This document shows, one piece after another, positions 27,062 to 36,358 of a DNA stretch of 64,000 nucleotides. Made by a program: the position numbers and the translations under genes. Each line of letters opens with the position of its first letter. The stretch's first letter is position 1. Origin of the DNA: Ruegeria arenilitoris (lineage in GTDB: Bacteria; Pseudomonadota; Alphaproteobacteria; Rhodobacterales; Rhodobacteraceae). The notes beneath the pieces were generated by a model, which ran no database searches, was not told the origin of the DNA, and saw only the letters and a program-made list of their open reading frames with translations. The stretch lies in NCBI RefSeq assembly GCF_013030985.1, contig NZ_WPYP01000004.1:62001-126000 (forward strand), given 5' to 3'.

Positions 27062-27089
27062 TTGACAGGAAAAAATTTGATCATATTGT
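27062..27089 (+). promoter_or_regulatory. Promoter of the aminotransferase gene with embedded operator 3
   Basis: TTGACA at 27062-27067, a 16-base spacer and TATTGT at 27084-27089 resemble a sigma-70 promoter. The spacer contains TTTGATCA (27076-27083), matching the core of the two palindromes near the GntR gene, so bound repressor would block polymerase. Confidence 0.5.
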
Positions 27090-27120
27090 GAACGCCAACT
27101 GCCTTTCAGGAGATTTCCGG

Positions 27121-28518
27121 ATGTCCACCATCACCAACCACATGCCCACCGCTGAATTGCAAGCGCTGGATGCCGCCCACCACATGCACCCGTTTTCGGC
27201 CAATGGTTCACTTGGCAAAGAGGGCGCGCGCGTCATCACCCGCGCCAAGGGTGTTTACCTGACCGACAGCGAAGGCGAAGAGATTCTGGACGCCATGGCC
27301 GGCCTGTGGTGCGTCAATATCGGCTATGGCCGCGATGAGTTGGCCGAGGTCGCTGCCCGCCAGATGCGGGAACTGCCCTATTACAACACGTTCTTCAAAA
27401 CGACCCACGTGCCCGCCATCGCACTGGCCAAGAAACTGGCCGAACTGGCACCGGGCGATCTGAACCACGTCTTCTTCGCTGGAGGCGGGTCCGAGGCGAA
27501 CGACACCAATATCCGTCTGGTGCGCACCTATTGGGCGGAAAAGGGCCAGCCCGACAAGAACGTCATCATCAGCCGCAAGAACGCCTATCACGGGTCCTCG
27601 GTGGGCTCGGCCTCGCTGGGCGGCATGGCGGGGATGCACGCACAGGGCGGCATTCCGATCCCGAACATTCACCATATCAATCAGCCAAACTGGTGGGCCG
27701 AGGGCGGCGACATGACGCCCGAGGATTTCGGCCTGGCCCGCGCGCGTGAGCTGGAAGAGGCCATTCTGGAACTGGGCGAAGACCGCGTCGCAGCCTTCAT
27801 CGCCGAACCCGTGCAGGGCGCAGGTGGCGTGATCGTAGCCCCGGATACCTACTGGCCCGAAGTTCAGCGTATCTGCGACAAATACGATATCCTGCTAATC
27901 GCGGATGAAGTGATCTGTGGCTTTGGCCGTACCGGCAACTGGTTCGGCTCGCAGACCGTAGGGATCAAGCCGCATATCATGACCATCGCCAAGGGCCTCA
28001 GCTCGGGCTATGCACCCATCGGCGGCTCGATCGTCAATGACGAGATCGCCGAGGTCATCGGCGGCACCGAGTTCAACCACGGCTACACCTATTCCGGCCA
28101 CCCGGTTGCTGCGGCTGTTGCACTGGAAAACCTGCGCATTCTCGAAGAAGAAAAGATCGTCGACCATGTCCGCGACGTGGCCGCGCCCTATCTGAAACAG
28201 AAATGGGAAGCACTGGCCGATCACCCACTGGTGGGTGAGGCCAAGATCGTCGGCATGATGGCCTCGATCGCGCTGACTCCGGACAAGGCCAGCCGCGCCA
28301 AGTTCGCGTCCGAGCCCGGCACGGTCGGCTATATCTGCCGCGATCGCTGCTTTGCCAACAACCTGATCATGCGTCATGTAGGCGACCGGATGATCATCTC
28401 TCCGCCGCTGGTCATGACCCCTGCGGAGATCGATGAGATGTTCGTGCGGATTTACAAATCGCTGGATGAGGCGCAAGCCGAGATCAATGCACAGGGGCTG
28501 ATGAAGGCGGCGGCATAG
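27121..28518 (+). CDS. spuC: Putrescine-pyruvate-type aminotransferase (class III, SpuC-like)
   Basis: The 465-residue fold-type I PLP enzyme has the phosphate-binding GGGSEANDTNIRL region (121-133), Asp262 in ADEVICGFGRTG and the PLP lysine 291 in TIAKGLSSGYAP. The N-terminal blocks MAGLWCVNIGYGR and PYYNTFFKTTH are characteristic of SpuC and close omega-aminotransferases, which transfer an amino group from putrescine or a similar diamine to pyruvate. The ATG at 27121 follows an AGGAG site; an ATG 33 bp upstream has none. Location next to a polyamine importer and GntR gene supports polyamine catabolism. Confidence 0.85.
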   Translation: MSTITNHMPTAELQALDAAHHMHPFSANGSLGKEGARVITRAKGVYLTDSEGEEILDAMAGLWCVNIGYGRDELAEVAARQMRELPYYNTFFKTTHVPAIALAKKLAELAPGDLNHVFFAGGGSEANDTNIRLVRTYWAEKGQPDKNVIISRKNAYHGSSVGSASLGGMAGMHAQGGIPIPNIHHINQPNWWAEGGDMTPEDFGLARARELEEAILELGEDRVAAFIAEPVQGAGGVIVAPDTYWPEVQRICDKYDILLIADEVICGFGRTGNWFGSQTVGIKPHIMTIAKGLSSGYAPIGGSIVNDEIAEVIGGTEFNHGYTYSGHPVAAAVALENLRILEEEKIVDHVRDVAAPYLKQKWEALADHPLVGEAKIVGMMASIALTPDKASRAKFASEPGTVGYICRDRCFANNLIMRHVGDRMIISPPLVMTPAEIDEMFVRIYKSLDEAQAEINAQGLMKAAA

Positions 28519-28542
28519 GATAGCGACTTCGCTAGAAGTACG

Positions 28543-28576
28543 AAAGGGGCGGTTGGTGCAACGACCGTCCTTTTTC
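28543..28576 (+). terminator. Rho-independent terminator of the aminotransferase gene
   Basis: GGGCGGT (28547-28553) and ACCGTCC (28564-28570), with one G-U pair, form a stem directly followed by TTTTTC. It starts about 25 bp after the stop codon. Confidence 0.75.
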
Positions 28577-28659
28577 AACTCAAAGCAGAATAACTTCTTT
28601 ACAACCACAAAATTTCAAACTTAGTTCGGAAGCATTCGCTTCAAGAGCTTTCAATTTCA

Positions 28660-29259
28660 ATGCCCGAGAAATTACTAGCAAAAGAAAAGAAACCATTCGT
28701 TGCACGGTGGGTCAGAGTTGTACTGCTCGTTTATTTAGTGCTTACCGTTCCACACATCATCTTATCTTTCTTTTCAGTACAATATTTTCCGTCTCCTGAT
28801 TGGTTGATCAAGGCTCGCCCTTTCGACATTGCTTTGAGCGTTGCTGTACTGTGCTTTATCAGTGCCGTGTGTTTTAGGTTGTGGAAGAAACAACGCTCTT
28901 CGTCCGCCAGATGGGATGTCTTTTGGCAGTGGTTGTCCTTTAGTATGTTTCCAGCTTGGCTTGTCCTCCACATGGGTTCAGGAGCGGTCACATATGGCTT
29001 CCCTATGATAGTTTCCGCATTCGCGGGGCAGGACACAGAACTGTCATATGTAGTAAAATGGCGTGCAAATCTGAGTTCGGAAGGTCGGTGCCCATACTCA
29101 ATCTATTTAGATGGAGTTCCGTCGCCATGGCAGAGATTCTGCAATTTGCCTGAAGAACTCGTCACCACCGTCAGGCGTGGCGATACGATCATTGTTTCAG
29201 GCAAAGGTACAAGCATGGGTCTATATGCAGATAGCGCAGCTCTTTCAACTGATAGCTAG
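28660..29259 (+). CDS. AT-rich orphan membrane protein, unknown function
   Basis: I do not recognise this 199-residue protein. It has three probable transmembrane segments (about 18-40, 55-72 and 88-115) and a C-terminal soluble part of about 75 residues with two cysteines (RCPYS, RFCNLP), plausibly periplasmic. Base composition is clearly lower in GC (about 42 percent in the line I counted) than the GC-rich neighbours, and codon choice follows. It sits alone between a terminator and the convergent transglycosylase gene, without mobility genes. Recent horizontal acquisition is the simplest reading; no toxin, immunity or enzyme motif is visible. Confidence 0.6.
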   Translation: MPEKLLAKEKKPFVARWVRVVLLVYLVLTVPHIILSFFSVQYFPSPDWLIKARPFDIALSVAVLCFISAVCFRLWKKQRSSSARWDVFWQWLSFSMFPAWLVLHMGSGAVTYGFPMIVSAFAGQDTELSYVVKWRANLSSEGRCPYSIYLDGVPSPWQRFCNLPEELVTTVRRGDTIIVSGKGTSMGLYADSAALSTDS

Positions 29260-29288
29260 CAGCGTCTCTAAGGATAGTCCTCGCTAAA

Positions 29289-30587
29289 TCACCGCAGCCA
29301 TTCCAACAGCTTCAAACTGGCATAACCGTCCGGCAGCAAGCCCTGCGCCAATTGGTACGCCCGCACGGCTTCGGTCGTGTTTGGCCCGGTGCGCCCGTCG
29401 ATGCCTTGGGTATCAAACCCGGCCTCGGTCAGGCGGGATTGCAGTTCCTTTTTCTCGGTGAAACTCAGCACCCTATCCCCCCGAGGCCATTTGGCGTGAA
29501 ACGGGGTGTGACCAGCCAGACGGTCGGACAGATGGCCTATGCCGATCACATAAGCGTCGGCGCCGTTATAGGTCTCGATCACGCCGAAATTGTCGAAGAC
29601 CATCAGCGCCACGCCCTGCCCTCCGGCGGGCAAAAGGATGGCGGCTTGCCCATGATCCGGGACCGGTTCGCCGTCACGCCCGACCACACCGCGCGCGGCC
29701 CAGTCCGACGGCAGCAGCGTGTAATCCCGCTTGGCGGTGGCATAGTCGAACCCCTCGGGCAGGCGCACCTCGACCCCCCACGGTTGCCCCGTGGTCCAGC
29801 CGTGCCGCATCAGGTACGCAGCGGCCGAGGCCAGCGCGTCCGTGGGGTCGTCCGACCAGATATCCCGCCGTCCGTCACCGTCGAAATCCACCGCGTGATC
29901 CAAATACGAGGTCGGCATGAACTGCGTGTGCCCCATCGCGCCCGCCCAGCTGCCAACCATGTGGCTGGGGCTGACATCCCCGGCCTGAACGATCCGCAAA
30001 GCCGCGATCAATTGAGTTTCAAAGAACTGCGCCCGCCGCGCGTCAAAGGCCAGAGTCGCCAGCGAGCGGATGGTCTGATCACTGCCCCTAAACGTCCCGA
30101 ACGCGGTCTCAAGGCCCCAGATCGCGGTGACGACCTCTTTCTCGACGCCATACTGCGCCTCGATCCGGGTCAGAGTCGCGTGGTGACGCTCAAGCCCTGC
30201 CCGGCCATTGGAGACGCGCTTATCCGAGACCGCGGAATCCAGATACTCCCAGATCGGTTTCGAGAATTCGGCCTGATTGCGGTCGCGTTCAATGACCTTC
30301 TTGTCATAGGTCAGACCGGCCAGCGCCCGATCCAGTGTGGCTGCGGAAATACCCTGTTCAAGCGCCCGGTCCCGAAACGCCCCCAGCCACGCCTGAAACC
30401 GCGCATTTCTTTCGGTCGACACCCGATACTCCATCGCTGAGGGCCGCAGGACCGGTCGCAAAGACACTGTCAAATCGGCCGAGGCCAGCTGAAAGGTCTG
30501 AGACCTATCCGCTGTATTGAGGGATTCCGCCTGCACAATGGATGCCCATAATGCAGCGGCAATGACGCCACTTGTGCATTTACGCAT
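29289..30587 (-). CDS. Lytic murein transglycosylase, MltB family, with peptidoglycan-binding domain
   Basis: The 432-residue exported protein has a signal peptide (1-20), an SLT-type lytic transglycosylase domain (about 55-345) with catalytic Glu160 in AIWGLETAFG, and the family motif GAMGHTQFMPTSY. A C-terminal peptidoglycan-binding domain (about 365-432; GFDTQGIDGRTGPNTTEAVRAYQ region) follows. It cleaves the MurNAc-GlcNAc bond to form anhydromuropeptides in the periplasm. Cys4 lies inside the signal peptide and does not make a lipobox, so the protein is probably soluble rather than a lipoprotein. It is convergent with the AT-rich orphan. Confidence 0.9.
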   Translation of the reverse strand: MRKCTSGVIAAALWASIVQAESLNTADRSQTFQLASADLTVSLRPVLRPSAMEYRVSTERNARFQAWLGAFRDRALEQGISAATLDRALAGLTYDKKVIERDRNQAEFSKPIWEYLDSAVSDKRVSNGRAGLERHHATLTRIEAQYGVEKEVVTAIWGLETAFGTFRGSDQTIRSLATLAFDARRAQFFETQLIAALRIVQAGDVSPSHMVGSWAGAMGHTQFMPTSYLDHAVDFDGDGRRDIWSDDPTDALASAAAYLMRHGWTTGQPWGVEVRLPEGFDYATAKRDYTLLPSDWAARGVVGRDGEPVPDHGQAAILLPAGGQGVALMVFDNFGVIETYNGADAYVIGIGHLSDRLAGHTPFHAKWPRGDRVLSFTEKKELQSRLTEAGFDTQGIDGRTGPNTTEAVRAYQLAQGLLPDGYASLKLLEWLR

Positions 30588-30698
30588 TCCGAAATTCCTG
30601 ATTACTGCTCGGGGTCAGAATAGCGCAAAAGGCGAAATTCACAAAGGGCTCAGACCGAAACTTCTGACATGCCGGAGCAAACGGGATAAGCTGCTGAG

Positions 30699-31085
30699 AT
30701 GACGCCATTTGACGATCCCAAAGTGGCCGCTGCTTACGACGCGCTGCCTAAGGAGACCCGGGCTGGTGCGCTGGTCCTGCGCGAGTTGATCTTTGACACC
30801 GCCGCGTCCTTACCCCATGCGCAACCTCTGCAAGAGGCGCTGCGCTGGGGGCAGCCGGCTTATCTGGCCCCCAAGGGGTCGACGATCCGGATCGGCACGC
30901 ATAAATCCGCGTCTTTTGCGTTGTTCGTGCATTGCCAAAGCCGGTTGATGGGCGACTTCACCTCGGCCTTTCCGGGTGAGGATCGGCTGGACGGCAACCG
31001 GGCCATCCTTTTTGACAACCCGGATCAGATCGACCCGACCCGCCACGGCTGGTTGATTGCACGGGCGTTGACGTATCACCTCTGA
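30699..31085 (+). CDS. DUF1801 domain protein
   Basis: This 128-residue cytoplasmic protein of the DUF1801 family (YdhG-like fold) shows the helical N-terminus, the central EALRWGQPAYL and a hydrophobic strand SFALFVHCQSRL. Function is unknown across the family. Its 3' end overlaps the convergent rnr gene by 10 bp. No operon partner is visible. Confidence 0.75.
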   Translation: MTPFDDPKVAAAYDALPKETRAGALVLRELIFDTAASLPHAQPLQEALRWGQPAYLAPKGSTIRIGTHKSASFALFVHCQSRLMGDFTSAFPGEDRLDGNRAILFDNPDQIDPTRHGWLIARALTYHL

Positions 31086-33334
31086 CGGCGTTTGCGTTCG
31101 ACCTTGCGTTTGATCTTGTCTTTCTTGCGCTTGGTGCTGACCGCCTTGCGTCGCGTCGGCCGCCCTTTCGGGCCACGGCCGCGCGGCAGAGCCTGATCGT
31201 CGATGGACAGCAATTCCAGTTCCAGCCCGCCGGTGACAGGGGTCGCCTCGGTCAGGCGCACCGTGACACGTTGGCCGATGGCGATGATCAGGCCGGTGTC
31301 TGAGCCCATCAGGGTCCCCGCCTCGCGGTCGAAGTGGAAGAACTCGCGTCCCAGCGAGCGCACCGGCACCAGGCCATCTGCGCCGGTTTCGTCCATCTTC
31401 ACAAAGGCCCCGAACCGAGCGATGCCGCTGATGCGACCGGTGAATTCGTTGCCCACACGTTCGCTGAGATAGGCCGCCAGATAGCGATCAGTGGTGTCGC
31501 GTTCGGCCATCATCGACCGGCGTTCGGTGTCCGAGATATGGGTGGCGGTTTCGTCCAGGCGCATAATTTCATCCTCGGTCAATCCGTCCTTGCCCCAGCC
31601 ATGCGCCGAGATCAGCGCCCGGTGCACAATCAGGTCGGCATAGCGGCGGATGGGTGAGGTGAAATGCGCATAGTTGCGCAACGCCAGCCCGAAATGGCCG
31701 AAATTCTCGGGGTTATAATAGGCCTGCGCCATCGACCGCAGGGTAGTGAGGTTGATCAGTTCGGCATCTTCGGTCCCGGCGGCGGCGTTCAGCAGCGCGT
31801 TCAGGTGACGGGTTTGCAAGACCTGCCCTTTGGCCAGGTTCAGACCTGCCGCTTGCGCCGTTTCCCGCAGGCTTTCCAGTTTCTCGGGCGCGGGTTCCTC
31901 GTGAACCCGGAACAGCAGCGGCCTGCGCTTGGCGATCAGCGTCTCGGCGGCGGCCACATTGGCGAGGATCATGAACTCTTCGATCAGCTTGTGGGCGTCC
32001 AGACGCTCGCGGAAAGCCACGCTCTCGACCTCGCCATTTTCGCTGAGCACGATCTTGCGTTCCGGCAGGTCCAGTTCCAGCGGCTGCCGCACAGCCCGCG
32101 CTTTTTTCAGCGCAGCATAAGCGGCGTAGAGCGGTTTCAGAACCGGCTCCAACAACGGCCCGGTGCGGTCGTTCGGGGCTCCATCGATGGCCTCCTGCAC
32201 TTCGGCGTAATGCAATGACGCAGCCGAGCGCATCAGGCCGCGCACAAATCGATGGCCGATCTTGTTGCCGTCGGCGTCGATCTGCATCCGCACGGCAATA
32301 CAGGCACGCGGGACGCCTTCGTGCAGCGAGCACAGGTCACCCGACAAACGATCCGGCAGCATCGGCACCACGCGGTCGGGGAAATAGCTTGAGTTGCCGC
32401 GCTTGCGCGCCTCACGGTCCAGCGCGGTTCCGGGCTGCACATAGGCGGCGACGTCGGCGATAGCGACCCAGATCACATGGCCACCGGGGTTCTTGGGGTC
32501 ATCATCGGCATGGGCATAGCAGGCGTCGTCATGATCGCGCGCATCCGAGGGGTCGATGGTCAGCAGCGGCATGTCCCGCAGGTCTTCGCGGCCCTTCAGG
32601 CCAGCGGGTTTGGCCTTGTCGGCCTCGGCAATCACCTTGTCGGGGAAATCGTCGGGAATGCCGTGCTGATGGATGGCGATCAGGGACACGGCCTTGGGCG
32701 CCGACGGGTCGCCCAAGCGTTCCACTATGCGCGCACGCGGCAGACCCATGCGGTTCTTGGGTCCGGCCTGTTCGGCCTCGACCAATTCGCCGTCTTTCGC
32801 GCCCAGAACCGCGCCGTCATGCACCAGCCATTCGGTCTGGCCGGTCTTGTCGATGGGCACGATCCGCCCGCCCTCGGCCCCTTTGCGGAAGATGCCGACG
32901 ATCTTGCGCGGGTTGGTCCCGATGCGGCGGATCAGGCGGGCTTCGTAATTGTGGTCTTCCTCATGCACCACGGTCAGGCGGGCCAAGATACGGTCGCCCT
33001 CGCCCAGCGCCGGATCGCTGGCACGGGTGATGATCAGAACGATGGGCTCGACCCCTTCGCCATGCCATTCCAGCGGACGGGCAAACAGATCGCCATCGGC
33101 ATTCGGAGCCTTCACCTGCAACACGCTGACCGGCGGCAGGCGATCCGGGTCGCGATAGCTGCGCTTGCGCTTTTCCAGATGCCCTTCGGCCTCAAGCTCT
33201 TTGAGGATACGTTTCAGGTCGATCCGGTCCGCGCCCTTGATGCCAAAGGCCTTGGCGATATCGCGTTTCGAGGTCAGGGTGGGGTTCGCCGAGATCCAGT
33301 CGAGGACCTCTTGCTTGGTAGGGATGCGAGTCAT
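31076..33334 (-). CDS. rnr: Ribonuclease R
   Basis: RNase R is a 3'-5' exoribonuclease that degrades structured RNA. The 752-residue protein has an N-terminal winged-helix region (about 1-60), cold-shock domains (about 70-200), the RNB catalytic domain with DPSDARDHDDA at 261-271 carrying the Mg-binding aspartates, an S1 domain (about 635-715) and a Lys/Arg-rich tail that promotes unwinding of structured substrates. Length and order match RNase R rather than RNase II. It is followed, 47 bp upstream on the same strand, by no coupled partner. Confidence 0.95.
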   Translation of the reverse strand: MTRIPTKQEVLDWISANPTLTSKRDIAKAFGIKGADRIDLKRILKELEAEGHLEKRKRSYRDPDRLPPVSVLQVKAPNADGDLFARPLEWHGEGVEPIVLIITRASDPALGEGDRILARLTVVHEEDHNYEARLIRRIGTNPRKIVGIFRKGAEGGRIVPIDKTGQTEWLVHDGAVLGAKDGELVEAEQAGPKNRMGLPRARIVERLGDPSAPKAVSLIAIHQHGIPDDFPDKVIAEADKAKPAGLKGREDLRDMPLLTIDPSDARDHDDACYAHADDDPKNPGGHVIWVAIADVAAYVQPGTALDREARKRGNSSYFPDRVVPMLPDRLSGDLCSLHEGVPRACIAVRMQIDADGNKIGHRFVRGLMRSAASLHYAEVQEAIDGAPNDRTGPLLEPVLKPLYAAYAALKKARAVRQPLELDLPERKIVLSENGEVESVAFRERLDAHKLIEEFMILANVAAAETLIAKRRPLLFRVHEEPAPEKLESLRETAQAAGLNLAKGQVLQTRHLNALLNAAAGTEDAELINLTTLRSMAQAYYNPENFGHFGLALRNYAHFTSPIRRYADLIVHRALISAHGWGKDGLTEDEIMRLDETATHISDTERRSMMAERDTTDRYLAAYLSERVGNEFTGRISGIARFGAFVKMDETGADGLVPVRSLGREFFHFDREAGTLMGSDTGLIIAIGQRVTVRLTEATPVTGGLELELLSIDDQALPRGRGPKGRPTRRKAVSTKRKKDKIKRKVERKRRQR

Positions 33335-33381
33335 GATTCCGGCCTAGCACGGGGATGCGACCGCGTCATGACTAAAAAGGA

Positions 33382-33957
33382 TCAGGGTTTCAGATCGGCC
33401 AGCGTGTCGACATCGCGCAACTGATCCAGCAGGGCCACGCGCGTGCCGGGAACAGAGGCCAGCGTGTCAGCCAGAGCGTGTTCGGTTGACCAACGGACAT
33501 CGCGGAACAGGCCCAGCGGCAGCGCACTGTATCGTTGCGCGCCGACCAGCCAGTACCCTCCGTCCGGTGCGGGGCCGAAGACCATCTGGTCCTGACCCAG
33601 CGCCTTGAACGCCCGTGCGATGTGCCCGCGTGTGATGCCCGGGATATCCGCGCCGATCAGGCACACCGGCCCGGTCGGCATACCGCGCAGCATCCGTGCC
33701 ATCCGGTCACCCAGATCACCGCGCCCTTGCGCCGCGCGCGGCAGGTCAGCGGGCCAGATGCGGCTGGTCAGTCCCTCTCGATCTGGCGAAACCGCCAGCA
33801 CGATCTGCCAGCGTGGGTCGCGCAACCGCCGGATCAGCGACCGGGTCTGCTGCCGAAACCACCACGCCGCGCCGACCATGCCGATATCGCGGCCCAGCCG
33901 GGTTTTCACCCGCCCCGGGCGTGGCTCCTTGACCATGATGACCAGAGTGCGCTGCAT
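33382..33957 (-). CDS. DUF2064 / TIGR04282-type glycosyltransferase-fold protein
   Basis: This 191-residue protein of the DUF2064 group is related to nucleotidyl- and glycosyltransferases with a GT-A fold. It shows the N-terminal IMVKEPRPGRVKTRLG (nucleotide-binding start), LIGADIPGITRGHIARAF with the metal-binding Asp, and FGPAPDGGYWLVG. Some members are annotated as arsenosugar biosynthesis glycosyltransferases, but no arsenic genes are nearby, so the substrate is undetermined. It lies 3 bp from dapE on the same strand, so it is probably read through from dapE. Confidence 0.75.
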   Translation of the reverse strand: MQRTLVIMVKEPRPGRVKTRLGRDIGMVGAAWWFRQQTRSLIRRLRDPRWQIVLAVSPDREGLTSRIWPADLPRAAQGRGDLGDRMARMLRGMPTGPVCLIGADIPGITRGHIARAFKALGQDQMVFGPAPDGGYWLVGAQRYSALPLGLFRDVRWSTEHALADTLASVPGTRVALLDQLRDVDTLADLKP

Positions 33958-33960
33958 CCC

Positions 33961-35100
33961 TCAGGCGAAATAGTCCCGCAGGATGCGCGTATAGATCGCC
34001 TTGAGCTGCTCGATATGCGCCACCTCAACGCATTCATCCACCTGATGCATCGTGCGGCCAACCAGGCCGAACTCGACCACCGGACAGTGGTTTTTCACAA
34101 ACCGCGCATCCGAGGTGCCGCCCGTGGTGGACATCTCGGGCCGGATACCAGTTTCCGCTTCGACCGCCTGCGCCACCAGATCGGACAGCGGGCCGGGCGG
34201 GGTCAGGAAGCTTTCGCCCGAGATCTTAATCTTGATCCCGACCTCGACCCCATAGGTTTCGGCCACGTTTTGCGCCTCGGTCCGCAGCCATTCGCTGAGA
34301 CCTGTGCCAGAGTGCAGATCATTGAACCGGATGTTCACCGCCCCGCTGCACTGCGCCGGGATCACGTTGGTCGCTTCGTTGCCCGTGTCGATATTCACAA
34401 CCGCCAGCGTCGAGGCGTCGAAATGATCCGAACCGCGATCCAACTCATGACTGGCCAACCGGTCCATCAGCCGCGCCATCGCAGGCAGCGGGTTTTTCGC
34501 CCGGTGCGGATAGGCCGAGTGTCCCTGCACGCCGGTCACGGTGAACCATGCGGTCATCGACCCGCGGCGGCCGATCTTCATCATCTCGCCCATAGTGTTC
34601 GGGCAGGTGGGTTCACCCACCAGACAGACCGACATCTTCTCATCCGCCTCAACCATATAGTCCAGCAGTGCCGTGGTGCCGTCCAGCGCATCGGCCTCTT
34701 CATCGCCGGTGATGGTCAGGATCACGGCGCCATCGGGCGGCGTGTCCCGCACGAAATCCACGGCTGCTGCTGCAAAGGCCGCCACGCCGGATTTCATGTC
34801 CGTTGTCCCACGCCCGTACATTACGCCATCGCGGATTTCGCCGCCAAAGGGCGGCATCGTCCAGGCGGCCTCATCGCCTACCGGCACGACATCGGTGTGG
34901 CCGTTGAAGCCAAAGCTGCGCGCGTGGCCCTTTTCACCCCAGCGCGCAAACAAGTTGCTGATACCGCCGCGATCCACACGAGTGCAGTCGAACCCCGCAT
35001 CGGACAGGAGTTGTTCCAAAAGAACCAGCGCTCCGCCTTCCTCGGGTGTGACCGATGGGCAACGGGTCAGGGCCGCTGTCAATTCTACCGGATCTGTCAT
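33961..35100 (-). CDS. dapE: Succinyl-diaminopimelate desuccinylase
   Basis: DapE hydrolyses N-succinyl-LL-diaminopimelate in lysine and peptidoglycan precursor synthesis. The 379-residue di-zinc peptidase has His68 in GHTDVVP, Asp101 in [10 protein letters not shown], Glu134/Glu135 in TGDEEADAL, and the dimerisation domain with [14 protein letters not shown]. The ATG at 35100 was chosen; the frame runs 37 codons further but gives non-family sequence. It complements dapD at 37294-38121 in the same pathway. Confidence 0.95.
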   Translation of the reverse strand: MTDPVELTAALTRCPSVTPEEGGALVLLEQLLSDAGFDCTRVDRGGISNLFARWGEKGHARSFGFNGHTDVVPVGDEAAWTMPPFGGEIRDGVMYGRGTTDMKSGVAAFAAAAVDFVRDTPPDGAVILTITGDEEADALDGTTALLDYMVEADEKMSVCLVGEPTCPNTMGEMMKIGRRGSMTAWFTVTGVQGHSAYPHRAKNPLPAMARLMDRLASHELDRGSDHFDASTLAVVNIDTGNEATNVIPAQCSGAVNIRFNDLHSGTGLSEWLRTEAQNVAETYGVEVGIKIKISGESFLTPPGPLSDLVAQAVEAETGIRPEMSTTGGTSDARFVKNHCPVVEFGLVGRTMHQVDECVEVAHIEQLKAIYTRILRDYFA

Positions 35101-35299
35101 GGCGGGGTCCCTCTGGTTCGTTTGCGTGCACAGATTCAACGAATTGGACCAATTGCCAACCCCCGCCCGCCCGAATCTCGGGGCTTTTTTCCGCGTGTTT
35201 CGCTTTGACACCCCGACAAATCACAGGTCTTTACCCCGCGATCTCCTTGCCGCACCGATCAAATCTGCGTTAGAGCCCCGCCAAACAGGTGATTTGACA

Positions 35300-36358
35300 A
35301 TGATACGCGCGCTTTTCGCATTGGCCTGCCTGACCTTTGCCGTTCTTGCACAGCAAAGCCAGGCCCAGACGCTGAATGTCACCACGGTGACCCGCCCTCC
35401 GTTTTCCTATGTCGAGGACGGGGCCCAGACCGGGTTTTCCATGGACCTGCTCGAGGCGCTCGCCGAGTCGCTGAACTGGGAGTATTCGGTCGATCGGGTC
35501 GGGGCCTTCAACGACATGCTGGGCGCGGTGCAGGATGGGTCCGCCGATCTGGCCATCGCCAACATCTCGATCACCGCCGCGCGTGAAACACAGATGGACT
35601 TCAGCCAGCCGATTTTCGAGGCCGGGTTGCAGATCATGGTCCCGTCCGAGGCCGCGCGCCAGCCGTCACTGCTGCATGCGCTGCTGTCGCGCGAACTGTT
35701 CATCGCCATCGGCCTGGCCTTTGCTCTCTTGCTGGGCGGCGGCATGTTGATGTGGACCTTCGAGCGTCGCTCGCAGCCCTATTTCGACCGAAAGCTGAAA
35801 GAGGCGTGGTTCCCCTCTTTCTGGTGGGCGCTGAACCTGGTGGTGAATGGCGGGTTCGAAGAACGTATGCCGCGCACCCCGTTTGGTCGCATGCTGGGTG
35901 TGGTTCTGGTGGTCTCGTCCCTGTTTATCGTGTCAGTATTCACGGCGCGCATCACCTCGGTCATGACGGTGGATGCGATCAGCGGCAGCGTGAATTCGGT
36001 CAACGATCTGTATGGCAAGCAGGTGGGCACGATCACGGATTCCACAGCCGCCAGTTTCCTGAACCGGCGCGAGATTGAATTCACCGGGTATTCCGGCCTT
36101 GATGAGATGCTGGCCGCTTTCAGGGAAAAGGATCTGGACGCAGTGGTTTTCGACGCCCCGATCCTGTCCTATTACGCCAGCCATGAAGGTCGCCGGATCG
36201 CCACAATGACCGGCGGCATCTTCCTGCGCGAAAGCTACGGGATCGCCTTCCCGACCGGCTCACCTCTGGTTGAGGACGTCAATCAAGCGCTGCTGTCGCT
36301 GCGCGAAGACGGTACCTATGACGAGATTTACCGCAAGTGGTTCGGGGCGCGGAATTAG
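35300..36358 (+). CDS. Ionotropic-glutamate-receptor-like protein (solute-binding domain split by a pore)
   Basis: The 352-residue protein has a signal peptide (about 1-22) and ligand-binding lobe 1 (24-115) with the conserved Arg95 in [17 protein letters not shown] first membrane helix (132-152), a re-entrant pore segment (about 170-190, [18 protein letters not shown]) and a second helix (199-222, ending [13 protein letters not shown]) follow, then lobe 2 with DSTAASF and Asp285. This is the GluR0/iGluR architecture. The TVGYG potassium filter is absent, and the second helix ends like the SYTANLAAFL motif of animal receptors. It probably binds an amino acid in the periplasm and gates an ion pathway. 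The upstream part of the frame is antisense to dapE. Confidence 0.78.
   Translation: MIRALFALACLTFAVLAQQSQAQTLNVTTVTRPPFSYVEDGAQTGFSMDLLEALAESLNWEYSVDRVGAFNDMLGAVQDGSADLAIANISITAARETQMDFSQPIFEAGLQIMVPSEAARQPSLLHALLSRELFIAIGLAFALLLGGGMLMWTFERRSQPYFDRKLKEAWFPSFWWALNLVVNGGFEERMPRTPFGRMLGVVLVVSSLFIVSVFTARITSVMTVDAISGSVNSVNDLYGKQVGTITDSTAASFLNRREIEFTGYSGLDEMLAAFREKDLDAVVFDAPILSYYASHEGRRIATMTGGIFLRESYGIAFPTGSPLVEDVNQALLSLREDGTYDEIYRKWFGARN

Noticed and set aside
33535-35208. Plus-strand 557-codon open frame opposite dapE and the DUF2064 gene
   Set aside because: It spans two real minus-strand genes with clear motifs and has no ribosome site or known domain.
34673-35299. N-terminal extension of the receptor-like gene
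   Set aside because: The frame is open, but this part is antisense to dapE. The ATG at 35300 begins a proper signal peptide.
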